Under the pieces are notes generated by a model. That model saw nothing but the letters and a program-made list of their open reading frames with translations, made no database searches and was not told where the DNA came from. Both the position numbers and the translations under genes were made by a program. Below, one piece after another: positions 1 to 7,903 of a stretch of DNA of 64,000 nucleotides (positions within the stretch are counted from its first letter, which is position 1; the number at the start of each line of letters is the position of its first letter). Origin of the DNA: Paracoccus sp. TOH (GTDB lineage Bacteria; Pseudomonadota; Alphaproteobacteria; Rhodobacterales; Rhodobacteraceae). The stretch covers positions 883,501 to 947,500 of the forward strand of contig NZ_CP098360.1 in the NCBI RefSeq assembly GCF_030388245.1. The letters run 5' to 3'.

Positions 1-1725
1 CGTGACCTTGGCCCGGTTGGGAAAGGACAGCATCGGGTTGAAGCCCTGGCAGAAATAGAGGTTCACCTCTCCCTTGGCCATCATGTCGAACATGCGCAGG
101 ATGTCGTAGCTCGGCACGTCCAGCTTGGGCAGGTAGTCATAGGCCCAGTCGTTTCCGGCCGTGGCGGCATCGCCCCACATCGCCTTCTGGAACGAGACCA
201 TGAACTTGCGGTAGTTCTGCCAGTAGCTGGTCTGGCCCGGCCGCAGCGGCGCATTGCCCTTGGTGGACATATAGGTCTCGAAATCGACCTCGCTGTCGCG
301 GGGGATGCTCAGATAGCCGGGGATCAGGTTCGACATCAGGCCGATATCGGTCAGGCCCTGGATGTTGGAATGCCCGCGCAGCGCGTTCACCCCGCCACCG
401 CGCATGCCGATATTGCCCAGGATCAGCTGCAGCATCGCCATGCCGCGGATGTTCTGCGCACCCTTGGCGTGCTGGGTCCAGCCCAGGGCATACATCGAGG
501 TCATGACCCGGTCCGGCGCCGAGCATTCGCCGATCGCCTGGCAGATGTGCAGGAAGCGGTCGCGGGGCGTGCCGGTCACGCGTTCGACGAATTCGGGGGT
601 GTAGACCTCGACATGCGCCTTGAGCAGGTTCCAGACGCAGCGCGGATCCTGCAGGGTCGGGTCCACCTTGGCGAACCCGTCATCGCCCAGCTGGTATTCC
701 CATTCGCTCATGTCATAGGCGCGCTTGTCGGCGTCATAGCCGTTGAACAGGCCCTCGCTCCAGCCATAGCCGTCCTTCACCAGGAAGGCGGCGTTGGTGT
801 AGTGGCGGACATAGTCCCATTGCACCTTGTCGTTCTCGATGCACCAGCGGATCACGCCCATCAGGAAGGCGATGTCGGTGCCGGGGCGGATCGGGGCATA
901 GTAATCCGCCACGCTGGCCGTGCGGGTGAAGCGCGGATCGACCACGATCAGCCGGGCGCCGCGCGTGGCCTTGGCCTCGGTCACCCATTTGAAGCCGCAG
1001 GGATGCGCCTCGGCCGCGTTCCCGCCCATGACGATCACGAGGTCGGTATTCTTGATGTCGGTCCAGGCGTTGGTCATCGCGCCACGGCCAAATGTCGGGC
1101 CCAAACTGGACACCGTGGGGCCGTGTCAGACGCGTGCCTGGTTGTCGAATCCGACGATGCCCAGCGAACGGACGACCTTGTAGGTGACCCAGGCCGTTTC
1201 GTTGGTGCTGCCCGAGGCGGCCAGGAAGCCGGTGGTGGTCCAGCGGTTGACGGTCTGGCCCTCGGCATTCCGTTCGATGAAGTTCGCGTCGCGGTCATCC
1301 TTGATGGCGCGGGCGATCTTGTCGAAGGCCTCGTCCCAGCTGATGTCCTGCCAGTCGCTGCCGCCGGGGGCGCGATAACGCGGCTTGGTGGCGCGGGTCT
1401 CGGAGCGGACGAAATCCTTCAGCGCCGACCCCTTGGGGCAAAGCGTGCCGCGGTTGGTCGGATGATCCGCATCGCCTTCGATATGGATCAGCTCGGCCTT
1501 TTCGCCGGCCTTCAGATCCCCCTTGGAATACATGATGATGCCGCAGGCGACCGAGCAATAGGTGCAGATGTTGCGCGTCTCGGTGGTCGAGGCCAGCTTG
1601 AAGGCGCGCACATGCGCCTGTTCCGCCGCCTCTGCTTCGCCGAAGCCCATGGCCCCCAGCGATGTCGCCGCGACACCCGCACCCGCCAGTTTCAGGAAAC
1701 CGCGGCGTGAGAGGTCGATATTCAT
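1..1725 (-). CDS. Formate dehydrogenase alpha subunit, selenocysteine-containing, 3' end outside window
   Basis: Oxidises formate at a bis-MGD molybdenum (or tungsten) centre and passes electrons through a [4Fe-4S] cluster. The visible part is 575 codons of a family usually near 1000. It begins with a twin-arginine signal (SRRGFLKLAG, residues 6-15), which implies export to the periplasm as in FdnG/FdoG. The cluster cysteines follow (CTYCSVAC near residue 53, then CPKG). At residue 200 the frame meets TGA in the context DNQARV-U-HGPTV and then continues without interruption (SSLGPTFGRGAMTN) to the window edge. This is exactly the selenocysteine position of FdnG/FdoG. Upstream on the minus strand, a TTGACA element (1790-1795) could be a -35 box; no good -10 is seen. 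The start at 1725 has a GGGGG ribosome-binding stretch. Gene calling that treats TGA as stop would report a truncated 199-residue protein. Family is certain; whether it is the N- or O-type is not decided by this fragment. Confidence 0.93.
1080..1128 (-). promoter_or_regulatory. Selenocysteine UGA codon with possible bacterial SECIS element
   Basis: The UGA codon occupies 1128-1126. The mRNA just downstream can fold: about 9 pairs with one bulge, two of them G-U, formed by CCACGGTGTC and GACATTTGG, around the loop CAGTTTGGGCCC. A bacterial SECIS must sit just 3' of the codon, inside the coding region, and this fits. I judged the fold by eye. No selA, selB or selC is present in the window, so decoding depends on genes elsewhere. 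Confidence 0.6.
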
Positions 1726-1800
1726 CGGTGCCCCCTTTTGCCTGTCGAAGAGATAGGTACAGGGTCAGGATCACCCGGTATGGTAGACATGTCAAGCATT

Positions 1801-1832
1801 GCAAAGAAAAGGGCGGGCCTTTCGACCCGCCC
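1801..1832 (-). terminator. Rho-independent terminator after gbcB
   Basis: On the minus strand GGGCGGG and CCCGCCC form a 7-bp stem (1832-1811) with an 8-base loop, followed by TTTTCTTT. It lies 67 bases past the stop of the reductase gene and just ahead of the possible formate dehydrogenase -35 box. It therefore separates the two minus-strand units. Confidence 0.75.
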
Positions 1833-1898
1833 GTTTTCCCCTGAAAAACAAGGGATTTCTGTCAGGCTTGCGCCTTGGTCTGCGTCTTGGCCGAGGAC

Positions 1899-2975
1899 TC
1901 AGACCTCGACCGAGACGGCGCCGATCGGATGCGAGCAGCAGGCCAGGATATAGCCGTCCTCGATATCCTCGTCGGTGATGCCGCCGTTATGGACCATGTG
2001 CACCTCGCCGGCGGTCTTCCTGACCTTGCAGGTGCCGCACAGGCCGAAGGTGCAGCCCGAGGGGATGTTCAGCCCGTTGGCCTTGGCCACCGCCAGCACG
2101 GTATCGGTCTCGTGGCATTTCGCCACAACGCCCGAGCTTTCGAAGGTGATCTGCGCGGCGCTGTCCTCGTCGGGAATGACGTCCTCCAGCACCGGGGCCT
2201 CGGCCTCGTTGCGGATCGGGGCGCCGAAACTTTCCTGATGGTAATGCTCCATGTCGAAGCCGAGCGCGATCAGCATGTCGCGCACCGCCTGCATGAAGGG
2301 CTCGGGCCCGCAGCAGAACACCTCGCGCTCCAGATAATCCGGGGCCATCAGGCCCAGCATGATCTGGTTCAGCCGGCCGTGATAACCGTGCCAGGTGCGG
2401 AACGGGTCGGATTCCTCGATCGTGAAACGCAGTTGCAGGCCCGGCACCCGGTCGGCCATGCCCTCCAGCCGCTGGCGGAAGATGATGTCGCTGGGGCTGC
2501 GGGCGGCATGGACGAAGACGATGTCCGGCATTTCGCCCGAATCCCAGGCCCAGGTGGTCATCGACATCACCGGGGTGATGCCCGAGCCGGCCGAGATGAA
2601 CAGGTATTTCGGCGCCTCGTGCCGCACGAAGGAGAAGATCCCCGCCGGCCCGAACGCCTTGAGCCGCATGCCCGGCCGCAGGTGGTCGATCATCCAGCGC
2701 CCGCCGACGCTGCCCGGCTGCGCCTTGACCGTGACCGAGATCGACAGCGGCCGCGACGGGCTGGAGCTGATGGTGTAGGTGCGCTGCACGTTGCCGCCGG
2801 GCACCGGCAGGTCGAGCGTGACGAACTGCCCCGGCTGATAATCGAACCAGGATCCGGAGGGCGCGCGAAAGGTGAAGGTGGCGGTGTCCGATGTCTCGGG
2901 CACCACCATCACGCATTCCAGCGGCTCGTCATCCTTCCACGGCTTGTCGCCGAATGCCTTGACCAGGACCGCCAT
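1899..2975 (-). CDS. gbcB: Glycine-betaine monooxygenase reductase subunit (GbcB-like)
   Basis: A 358-residue flavin/iron-sulfur reductase that feeds NAD(P)H electrons to the adjacent Rieske oxygenase. Order of domains: an FAD-binding barrel (RTYTISSSP near residue 65), a nucleotide-binding domain (SAGSGITPVMS near 130; CCGPEPFM near 225), and a C-terminal plant-type [2Fe-2S] ferredoxin domain (C-x4-C-x2-C in SGCTFGLCGTCKV, final Cys in LACCS). Its ATG overlaps the upstream stop as TAATG, so the two subunits are translationally coupled. The same architecture serves stachydrine and carnitine oxygenases. The betaine assignment rests on overall likeness to GbcB and on the partner gene. Confidence 0.78.
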   Translation of the reverse strand: MAVLVKAFGDKPWKDDEPLECVMVVPETSDTATFTFRAPSGSWFDYQPGQFVTLDLPVPGGNVQRTYTISSSPSRPLSISVTVKAQPGSVGGRWMIDHLRPGMRLKAFGPAGIFSFVRHEAPKYLFISAGSGITPVMSMTTWAWDSGEMPDIVFVHAARSPSDIIFRQRLEGMADRVPGLQLRFTIEESDPFRTWHGYHGRLNQIMLGLMAPDYLEREVFCCGPEPFMQAVRDMLIALGFDMEHYHQESFGAPIRNEAEAPVLEDVIPDEDSAAQITFESSGVVAKCHETDTVLAVAKANGLNIPSGCTFGLCGTCKVRKTAGEVHMVHNGGITDEDIEDGYILACCSHPIGAVSVEV

Positions 2976-4213
2976 TATTCCGCCGCCATCGCCGGGCTCG
3001 GGGACAGGCGATCCAGCATCTGCCGCACATACCAGTCGACGAAATGGATCACGCCCTCTTCCTGGCTGGGCGAATAGGGGCCGGGCTCGTAGGCCGGGGA
3101 CAGGATGCCCTTCTGGTTCTCCTCGACCACGCGGCGGTCCTCGTCATTGGTCGCCAGCCAGACCTCGGTCAGCTTCTGCAGATCATAGTCCACGCCTTCG
3201 ACCGCGTCCTTGTGGACCAGCCATTTCGAGGTCACCTCGGTCTCGGTGGGCGAGATCGGCAGCAGCCGGAAGACGATGGCATGGTCGGGCAGGAAGTGGT
3301 TCCAGCTGGACGGGAAGTGATAGAACATCAGGCTGCCGGCGTCGCTCCACGGGATCGTGCCCATGCGCCGGTTCACCGCCGCCTTGGTGGACATGGTGAA
3401 GCTTTCGGCATTGTTCAGCAGCGGCACGCGGGCGAAGCGCCATTGCATGCCCGGATCGTTCACGAAGCGCGCCGGCAGGCCGGCCTTGTCGCAGCGGTCC
3501 CAATGCGACAGGATCTCGGGCGAGGCGGCATTCGGCCCCTCCATCACCGTCATCAGCGGGTTGTCGGAATAGGTCCGGCACAGCGAGGGGTGGCTGCCGC
3601 CGCAATGGTAGCATTCGCGGTTGTTCTCGATCACCAGCTTCCAGTTGCCCTTCTCGACGATGGTCGAGGTGAAGGCCACCTTGGCGTTCGACAGGTCGCT
3701 GGCCCCGACATAATCGCGCAGATAGCTGCCAAGATGCTCGAAATCCGGCGGATTGTCGGCCAGGCAGATGAAGACCATGCCGCCCTCGGTCCGGCAATGC
3801 ACCGGCTTCAGGCTGAATTTCGACGGGTCGAAATCCGGCCCCATGTCGCGGGCGAACAGCAGCTTGCCGTCCAGGTCGTAGGTCCACTGGTGATAGGGGC
3901 AGACCAGCTTGGGCGAGGAGCCGTTCTGCTTGGGACAAAGCCGCTGGCCGCGGTGACGGCAGACATTGTGGAAGGCGCGGATCTGGCCGTCGCCGCCGCG
4001 CACGATCACGACGGGATAGGCGCCGATCTGCAAGGTAGCGTGGTTGCCGGTCTTGGGGATGTCGCAGGAGGGGATGGCGAACACCCATTCCCGATACCAG
4101 AGATTCTCCAGATCGGCGTGAAAGACGCCCTCGTCGCAGTAGAGGTCGCGGCCGAGCGAGAAGTTCTTCTGCCGGTTGGCGAGCGCGTTCAGGATTTCGG
4201 CTGTGTTCAGCAT
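2975..4213 (-). CDS. gbcA: Rieske non-haem iron monooxygenase, GbcA-like
   Basis: 412 residues. The N-terminal Rieske domain binds [2Fe-2S] through CRHRG and CPYHQW (near residues 86-110). The C-terminal catalytic domain has the ECYHCGGSHPSL segment that supplies mononuclear iron histidines and is typical of quaternary-ammonium oxygenases (GbcA, Stc2, CntA). GbcA removes a methyl group from glycine betaine, giving dimethylglycine and formaldehyde. That product would feed the glutathione-linked formaldehyde pathway encoded further right. First gene of a two-gene operon; its upstream region is the 559-base candidate origin. The exact substrate (betaine rather than stachydrine or carnitine) is inferred. 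Confidence 0.75.
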   Translation of the reverse strand: MLNTAEILNALANRQKNFSLGRDLYCDEGVFHADLENLWYREWVFAIPSCDIPKTGNHATLQIGAYPVVIVRGGDGQIRAFHNVCRHRGQRLCPKQNGSSPKLVCPYHQWTYDLDGKLLFARDMGPDFDPSKFSLKPVHCRTEGGMVFICLADNPPDFEHLGSYLRDYVGASDLSNAKVAFTSTIVEKGNWKLVIENNRECYHCGGSHPSLCRTYSDNPLMTVMEGPNAASPEILSHWDRCDKAGLPARFVNDPGMQWRFARVPLLNNAESFTMSTKAAVNRRMGTIPWSDAGSLMFYHFPSSWNHFLPDHAIVFRLLPISPTETEVTSKWLVHKDAVEGVDYDLQKLTEVWLATNDEDRRVVEENQKGILSPAYEPGPYSPSQEEGVIHFVDWYVRQMLDRLSPSPAMAAE

Positions 4214-4392
4214 GGCATGATTCCGCTGGCTAAAGGGACGCTGTCTTCAGCATTGCACCCGTTTTGCGACTCGCAATTCTCTAAATGCGACGCTTGGGTG
4301 ACGGAAACGAACCTCGGAGGGCTGCGGCGGCGCAGCCGGCGGGTTTTCCGGCCCTCGGGAGCCGGTTTCGGCCGGGCCGTTCTGCATAAGCC

Positions 4393-4572
4393 TGTGGATA
4401 AGCCGCGGCGACTCGGGGGGCCGGTTCTGTGGAGCGTTCGTGTCCCCCGCCGGGCCGGTGGATGACCGGCCGGAACGAGACACGAACGGCGCCGGCTTCT
4501 CCACATGTCCAAAACCTGCGAGGAAGCTTCCACATGCTGTGGACAAGAAAAATTTTCACAAACTTATCCACA
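4393..4572. promoter_or_regulatory. DnaA box cluster (two perfect, two near-perfect)
   Basis: TGTGGATAA at 4393-4401 and TTATCCACA at 4564-4572 match the DnaA consensus exactly and face each other. TTCTCCACA (4497-4505) and TGTGGACAA (4538-4546) differ by one base each. The box at 4538-4546 is separated from the perfect one at 4564 by the AT-rich stretch GAAAAATTTTCACAAAC. Confidence 0.75.
4436..4487. repeat. Nested inverted repeat inside the candidate origin
   Basis: Outer arms GTTCGTGTC (4436-4444) and GACACGAAC (4479-4487) are perfect complements of 9 bp. Between them, GGCCGGT (4453-4459) and ACCGGCC (4465-4471) form a second perfect 7-bp pair. The structure could extrude as a cruciform or bind a dimeric protein. 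No T-tract follows, so a terminator is unlikely. Confidence 0.7.
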
Positions 4573-4614
4573 GAGCATGTTCTTGCAAAACATTGAAAAT
4601 GGCTGATTTTTCTA

Positions 4615-4630
4615 TTAACAGATCGTTAAC
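4615..4630 (+). promoter_or_regulatory. CtrA-type binding site
   Basis: TTAACAGATCGTTAAC fits the CtrA full-site pattern TTAA-N7-TTAA exactly. It lies inside the AT-rich part of the candidate origin, about 145 bases upstream of hemJ. In Caulobacter, CtrA represses initiation from such sites; in Rhodobacterales CtrA is mostly known for motility and gene-transfer-agent control. Binding here is inferred. Confidence 0.55.
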
Positions 4631-4772
4631 GGGATTTTTCTCCCCAGACCGGCGAAGTTGGGGAACCTTGCCGTGAAACCGGGATGTCCCGTCATCCACA
4701 GGCCCAACAACAACATCATCTTCCTTTATCTTTATCCTTTTTTATTAGAGGAGATGGCCTCGGAGGTGTCCG

Positions 4773-5219
4773 ATGACCGATTTCCTGGCTTCTGCTTACC
4801 CCTGGATCAAAGCCCTGCATGTCATGGCAGTGATTTCCTGGATGGCCGGGCTTTTCTATCTACCCCGGCTGTTCGTCTATCATGCCGAGCGCGGGCATAT
4901 CGGCCAGGAACCCGTACAATCTTTTGTAATCATGGAAGAAAAACTTCTTCGCATGATCATGAATCCCGCCATGGCGGTCAGTTGGGCCGCGGGTCTGGCG
5001 CTGGTTCTGACCCCGGGCATTGTCGATTGGACCATGGTTTGGCCCTGGAGCAAGGCCGCGGGCGTGCTGGGCATGAGCTGGTTTCACATGTGGCTTGCGG
5101 TCCAGCGCAAGGCGCTTCTGGCCGGGCGCGGGCTGAGCGGGCGGCGTTACCGCATGATGAACGAGCTGCCGACGCTTCTGATGCTGGTGATCGTGCTTTC
5201 GGTGATCGTGAAGTTCTGA
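4773..5219 (+). CDS. hemJ: Protoporphyrinogen IX oxidase HemJ
   Basis: 148-residue inner-membrane protein with about four membrane helices, the usual size of HemJ. It carries the conserved start WIKALHVMAVISWMAGLFYLPR. HemJ performs the six-electron oxidation of protoporphyrinogen IX in many alphaproteobacteria that lack HemG and HemY. The gene sits just right of the candidate origin and 120 bases before rho, a common neighbour. A GGAGG-like site precedes the ATG. A longer overlapping frame (4658-5227) has no recognisable protein and is a shadow. Confidence 0.9.
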   Translation: MTDFLASAYPWIKALHVMAVISWMAGLFYLPRLFVYHAERGHIGQEPVQSFVIMEEKLLRMIMNPAMAVSWAAGLALVLTPGIVDWTMVWPWSKAAGVLGMSWFHMWLAVQRKALLAGRGLSGRRYRMMNELPTLLMLVIVLSVIVKF

Positions 5220-5258
5220 AGAATTGACTCGCGGCCGGTTTCTTCCTATGTGAGGCCG

Positions 5259-5284
5259 GTCCGCCGTCCGGCGGGACTTTTCCA
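5259..5284 (+). terminator. Terminator-like hairpin between hemJ and rho
   Basis: GTCCGCCG and CGGCGGGAC form a short GC stem (5259-5277) with a tight loop and one bulged G, followed by TTTT. It could end hemJ transcription or act in the rho leader; rho genes are often autoregulated through their leaders. The T-run is short, so this is tentative. Confidence 0.4.
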
Positions 5285-5339
5285 GACACAGTTTCCAGCG
5301 CGGACCGATGCCGTCGGGCGTCGCGCATATAGGCAAGCG

Positions 5340-6611
5340 ATGACCGAAGAACGTCTCAATCTGTCCGATCTCAAGGCCAAGAGCCCGGCCGATCTGCTGT
5401 CCATGGCCGAGGAATGGGAGATCGAGAACGCCTCGACCATGCGCAAGGGCGAGATGATGTTCTCGATCCTGAAGGAGCATGCCGAAGAAGGTTTCGAGAT
5501 CGGCGGCGACGGCGTGCTCGAGGTGGTGCAGGATGGTTTCGGCTTCCTGCGCTCGACCGAGGCGAACTATCTGCCCGGCCCCGACGATATCTATGTCAGC
5601 CCCGACATGATCCGCCAGCATTCGCTGCGCACCGGCGACACCGTCGAAGGCGTGATCCGCGCCCCCGGCGAGAACGAGCGCTATTTCGCCCTGACCAAGG
5701 TCGAACGGATCAATTTCGAGCATCCCGAGAAGGCCCGCCACAAGGTCGCTTTCGACAACCTGACGCCGCTCTATCCGAACGAGCGGCTGAAGATGGAAAT
5801 CGAGGATCCGACCATCAAGGACCGTTCGGCCCGGATCATCGACCTGGTGGCGCCGATCGGCAAGGGCCAGCGTTCGCTGATCGTGGCACCGCCGCGCACC
5901 GGCAAGACCGTTCTGCTGCAGAACATCGCCCATTCGATCGAGAAGAACCATCCCGAATGTTACCTGATCGTGCTGCTGATCGACGAGCGGCCGGAAGAGG
6001 TGACCGACATGCAGCGTTCGGTGAAAGGCGAGGTGATCTCCTCGACCTTCGACGAACCGGCCAGCCGGCACGTCGCGGTCTCGGAAATGGTGATCGAAAA
6101 GGCCAAGCGCCTGGTCGAGCATAAACGGGATGTTGTGATCCTTTTGGATTCAATCACAAGACTTGGTAGGGCGTTCAACACCGTGGTGCCGAGTTCCGGC
6201 AAGGTTCTGACCGGCGGCGTCGATGCGAACGCGCTGCAGCGGCCGAAGCGGTTCTTCGGCGCGGCGCGCAACATCGAGGAGGGCGGTTCGCTGACCATCA
6301 TCGCCACGGCGCTGATCGACACCGGCTCGCGCATGGACGAGGTGATCTTCGAGGAGTTCAAGGGCACCGGCAACAGCGAGATCGTGCTGGACCGCAAGGT
6401 CGCCGACAAGCGGGTCTTCCCGGCGATGGACATCCTCAAGTCCGGCACCCGCAAGGAAGAACTGCTGGTGGATGCTAAGGATCTGCAGAAGACTTATCTG
6501 CTGCGCCGCATTCTGAACCCGATGGGCACCACGGATGCGATCGAGTTCCTGATCTCGAAGCTGAAGCAGACCAAGACCAACAGCGAATTCTTCGACTCGA
6601 TGAACGCCTGA
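5340..6611 (+). CDS. rho: Transcription termination factor Rho
   Basis: 423 residues, normal Rho length. The N-terminal helix bundle and RNA-binding cold-shock fold (GFGFLRS near residue 66) are followed by the RecA-type motor with Walker [10 protein letters not shown] and Walker [11 protein letters not shown]. The start at 5340 ([12 protein letters not shown]) is preferred over an in-frame upstream start at 5250, because the 30 extra residues look like non-coding leader and are not part of known Rho. Confidence 0.97.
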   Translation: MTEERLNLSDLKAKSPADLLSMAEEWEIENASTMRKGEMMFSILKEHAEEGFEIGGDGVLEVVQDGFGFLRSTEANYLPGPDDIYVSPDMIRQHSLRTGDTVEGVIRAPGENERYFALTKVERINFEHPEKARHKVAFDNLTPLYPNERLKMEIEDPTIKDRSARIIDLVAPIGKGQRSLIVAPPRTGKTVLLQNIAHSIEKNHPECYLIVLLIDERPEEVTDMQRSVKGEVISSTFDEPASRHVAVSEMVIEKAKRLVEHKRDVVILLDSITRLGRAFNTVVPSSGKVLTGGVDANALQRPKRFFGAARNIEEGGSLTIIATALIDTGSRMDEVIFEEFKGTGNSEIVLDRKVADKRVFPAMDILKSGTRKEELLVDAKDLQKTYLLRRILNPMGTTDAIEFLISKLKQTKTNSEFFDSMNA

Positions 6612-6627
6612 CGGCGCGGAGGATGCG

Positions 6628-7887
6628 GTGGACACGATCTTTGCCGAGGCGACGCCTCCCGGTCGCGGGGGCGTTTCCGTTGTCCGCCTGAGCGGACCGC
6701 GGGCGCGCGCCGCGCTGGAATCGCTGGTCGGTCCGGTTGCGGCGCCTCGCGCGGCGGTACTGCGGGCGGTGCGCGATGGCGAGGAGCTGATCGACCGCGC
6801 CCTGGTGCTGTGGTTCGAGGAGGGCCGCAGCTTCACCGGCGAGCAAGTCGCCGAACTGCACCTGCATGGTGCGCCGGTGATCGCCAACCGGCTGTCCCAA
6901 GCCCTGTTGGCGCGCGGATTGCGCCGGGCCGAGGCGGGGGAGTTCACCCGCCGGGCCTTCCTGAACGGTCGTATGGATCTGGCCGAGGCCGAGGGGCTTG
7001 CCGATCTGCTATCGGCCGAGACCGAGGCGCAGCGCAAGCTGGCGATGCGTGCCACCGAGGGGGAACTGGGGCAAAAAGCCGATCTGCTGCGGGCTGCCCT
7101 GGTCCGCGCCGGGGCGCTGATCGAAGCCAGCATCGACTTCGCCGATGAGGAGGTTCCGGAGGAGGTTCCCGAGGAGGTCTTTGCGCTGATCAAAACGGTC
7201 TGCGCCGAGATTGGTGCGCTGCTGGCGACCTATCCGGCCACCGAACGGCTGCGGCAAGGCTACGAGGTGGCGATCATCGGACCACCGAATGCCGGAAAAT
7301 CCACATTGCTGAACCGGATCGGCCAGCGCGAGATCGCCTTGGTGTCGGACATTGCCGGTACGACCCGCGACATCCTGGAGCTTCGCACCGATTTGCGCGG
7401 TCTTCCGGTCACCTTCCTGGACACGGCCGGCTTGCGCGAAAGCGAGGATCCGGTCGAAGCGATGGGCGTGGCCCGGGCCATGAAACGGGCGCAGGCGGCA
7501 GATCTGCGGATCCATCTCTCGGCAGCCGATGGGGCAACCGAGGTGCTGGGCGCAGATGATATCGTGGTGCAATCCAAGGCCGACCTGACGCCCGGAACCG
7601 GCAGGTCCATATCCGGTTTGACCGGGGAAGGGGTCGCGGAACTGCTCGACCTGGTTTATGATCGGCTGCGGGTCAGGGCGGCTGATTCCGGTCTGGTCGG
7701 GCACAAGCGGCAGGCGGAAGCTCTGGAACGCGCCTTGGCGGCGCTGCAGGTGGATGGCACTATGCCACCGGAATTTCTGGCCGAAGCGCTGCGTCAGGCG
7801 GCTCAGGCCTTGGCGATGATGGTGGGTCGGGTCGGGGCCGAGGATTATCTGGACGAGATCTTCAGTTCGTTCTGTATCGGAAAGTAA
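6628..7887 (+). CDS. mnmE: tRNA uridine-5-carboxymethylaminomethyl(34) synthesis GTPase MnmE
   Basis: 419 residues, starting at GTG (6628). With MnmG it makes the 5-position modification of wobble uridine in tRNA. The order is an N-terminal formyl-THF-binding domain, a helical domain, and an embedded Ras-like G domain with P-loop GPPNAGKST (near 216), the switch motif DIAGTTRD and G4 SKAD in place of the usual NKxD. The protein ends in the family's catalytic CIGK tail. It is slightly shorter than the E. coli protein. Confidence 0.96.
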   Translation: MDTIFAEATPPGRGGVSVVRLSGPRARAALESLVGPVAAPRAAVLRAVRDGEELIDRALVLWFEEGRSFTGEQVAELHLHGAPVIANRLSQALLARGLRRAEAGEFTRRAFLNGRMDLAEAEGLADLLSAETEAQRKLAMRATEGELGQKADLLRAALVRAGALIEASIDFADEEVPEEVPEEVFALIKTVCAEIGALLATYPATERLRQGYEVAIIGPPNAGKSTLLNRIGQREIALVSDIAGTTRDILELRTDLRGLPVTFLDTAGLRESEDPVEAMGVARAMKRAQAADLRIHLSAADGATEVLGADDIVVQSKADLTPGTGRSISGLTGEGVAELLDLVYDRLRVRAADSGLVGHKRQAEALERALAALQVDGTMPPEFLAEALRQAAQALAMMVGRVGAEDYLDEIFSSFCIGK

Positions 7888-7903
7888 GGTTTCACGTGAA
7901 ACA
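7888..7903. promoter_or_regulatory. parS centromere site 1
   Basis: GGTTTCACGTGAAACA matches the bacterial parS consensus TGTTTCACGTGAAACA at 15 of 16 positions; the inner 14 bases are a perfect palindrome. The mnmG GTG start codon (7896-7898) lies in its centre. ParB, encoded 3.2 kb downstream, should load here. Confidence 0.93.

Larger units (their letters stand above)
4214..4772. other. Candidate chromosomal replication origin (oriC)
   Basis: A 559-base region without a credible gene, flanked by gbcA and hemJ, on the side of hemJ-rho-mnmE-mnmG-rsmG-parAB where many alphaproteobacteria keep oriC. It contains two perfect DnaA boxes (4393-4401 reverse, 4564-4572 forward). Three one-mismatch boxes lie at 4497-4505 (TTCTCCACA), 4538-4546 (TGTGGACAA) and 4692-4700 (TCATCCACA). 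AT-rich tracts sit at about 4545-4640 and 4705-4750 in an otherwise GC-rich genome. A CtrA-type site lies at 4615-4630. The leftward promoter of gbcA and the rightward promoter of hemJ must also lie here. GC skew and experimental evidence are lacking. Confidence 0.7.

Noticed and set aside
4658..5227. 189-codon frame overlapping hemJ in another phase
   Set aside because: HemJ is a clear family member in the other frame. The alternative protein is Arg/Gly-rich without motifs and starts in the candidate origin.
5250..5339. N-terminal 30-residue extension of Rho
   Set aside because: The DNA contains a terminator-like hairpin and the peptide is unlike known Rho N-termini; the ATG at 5340 fits family length.
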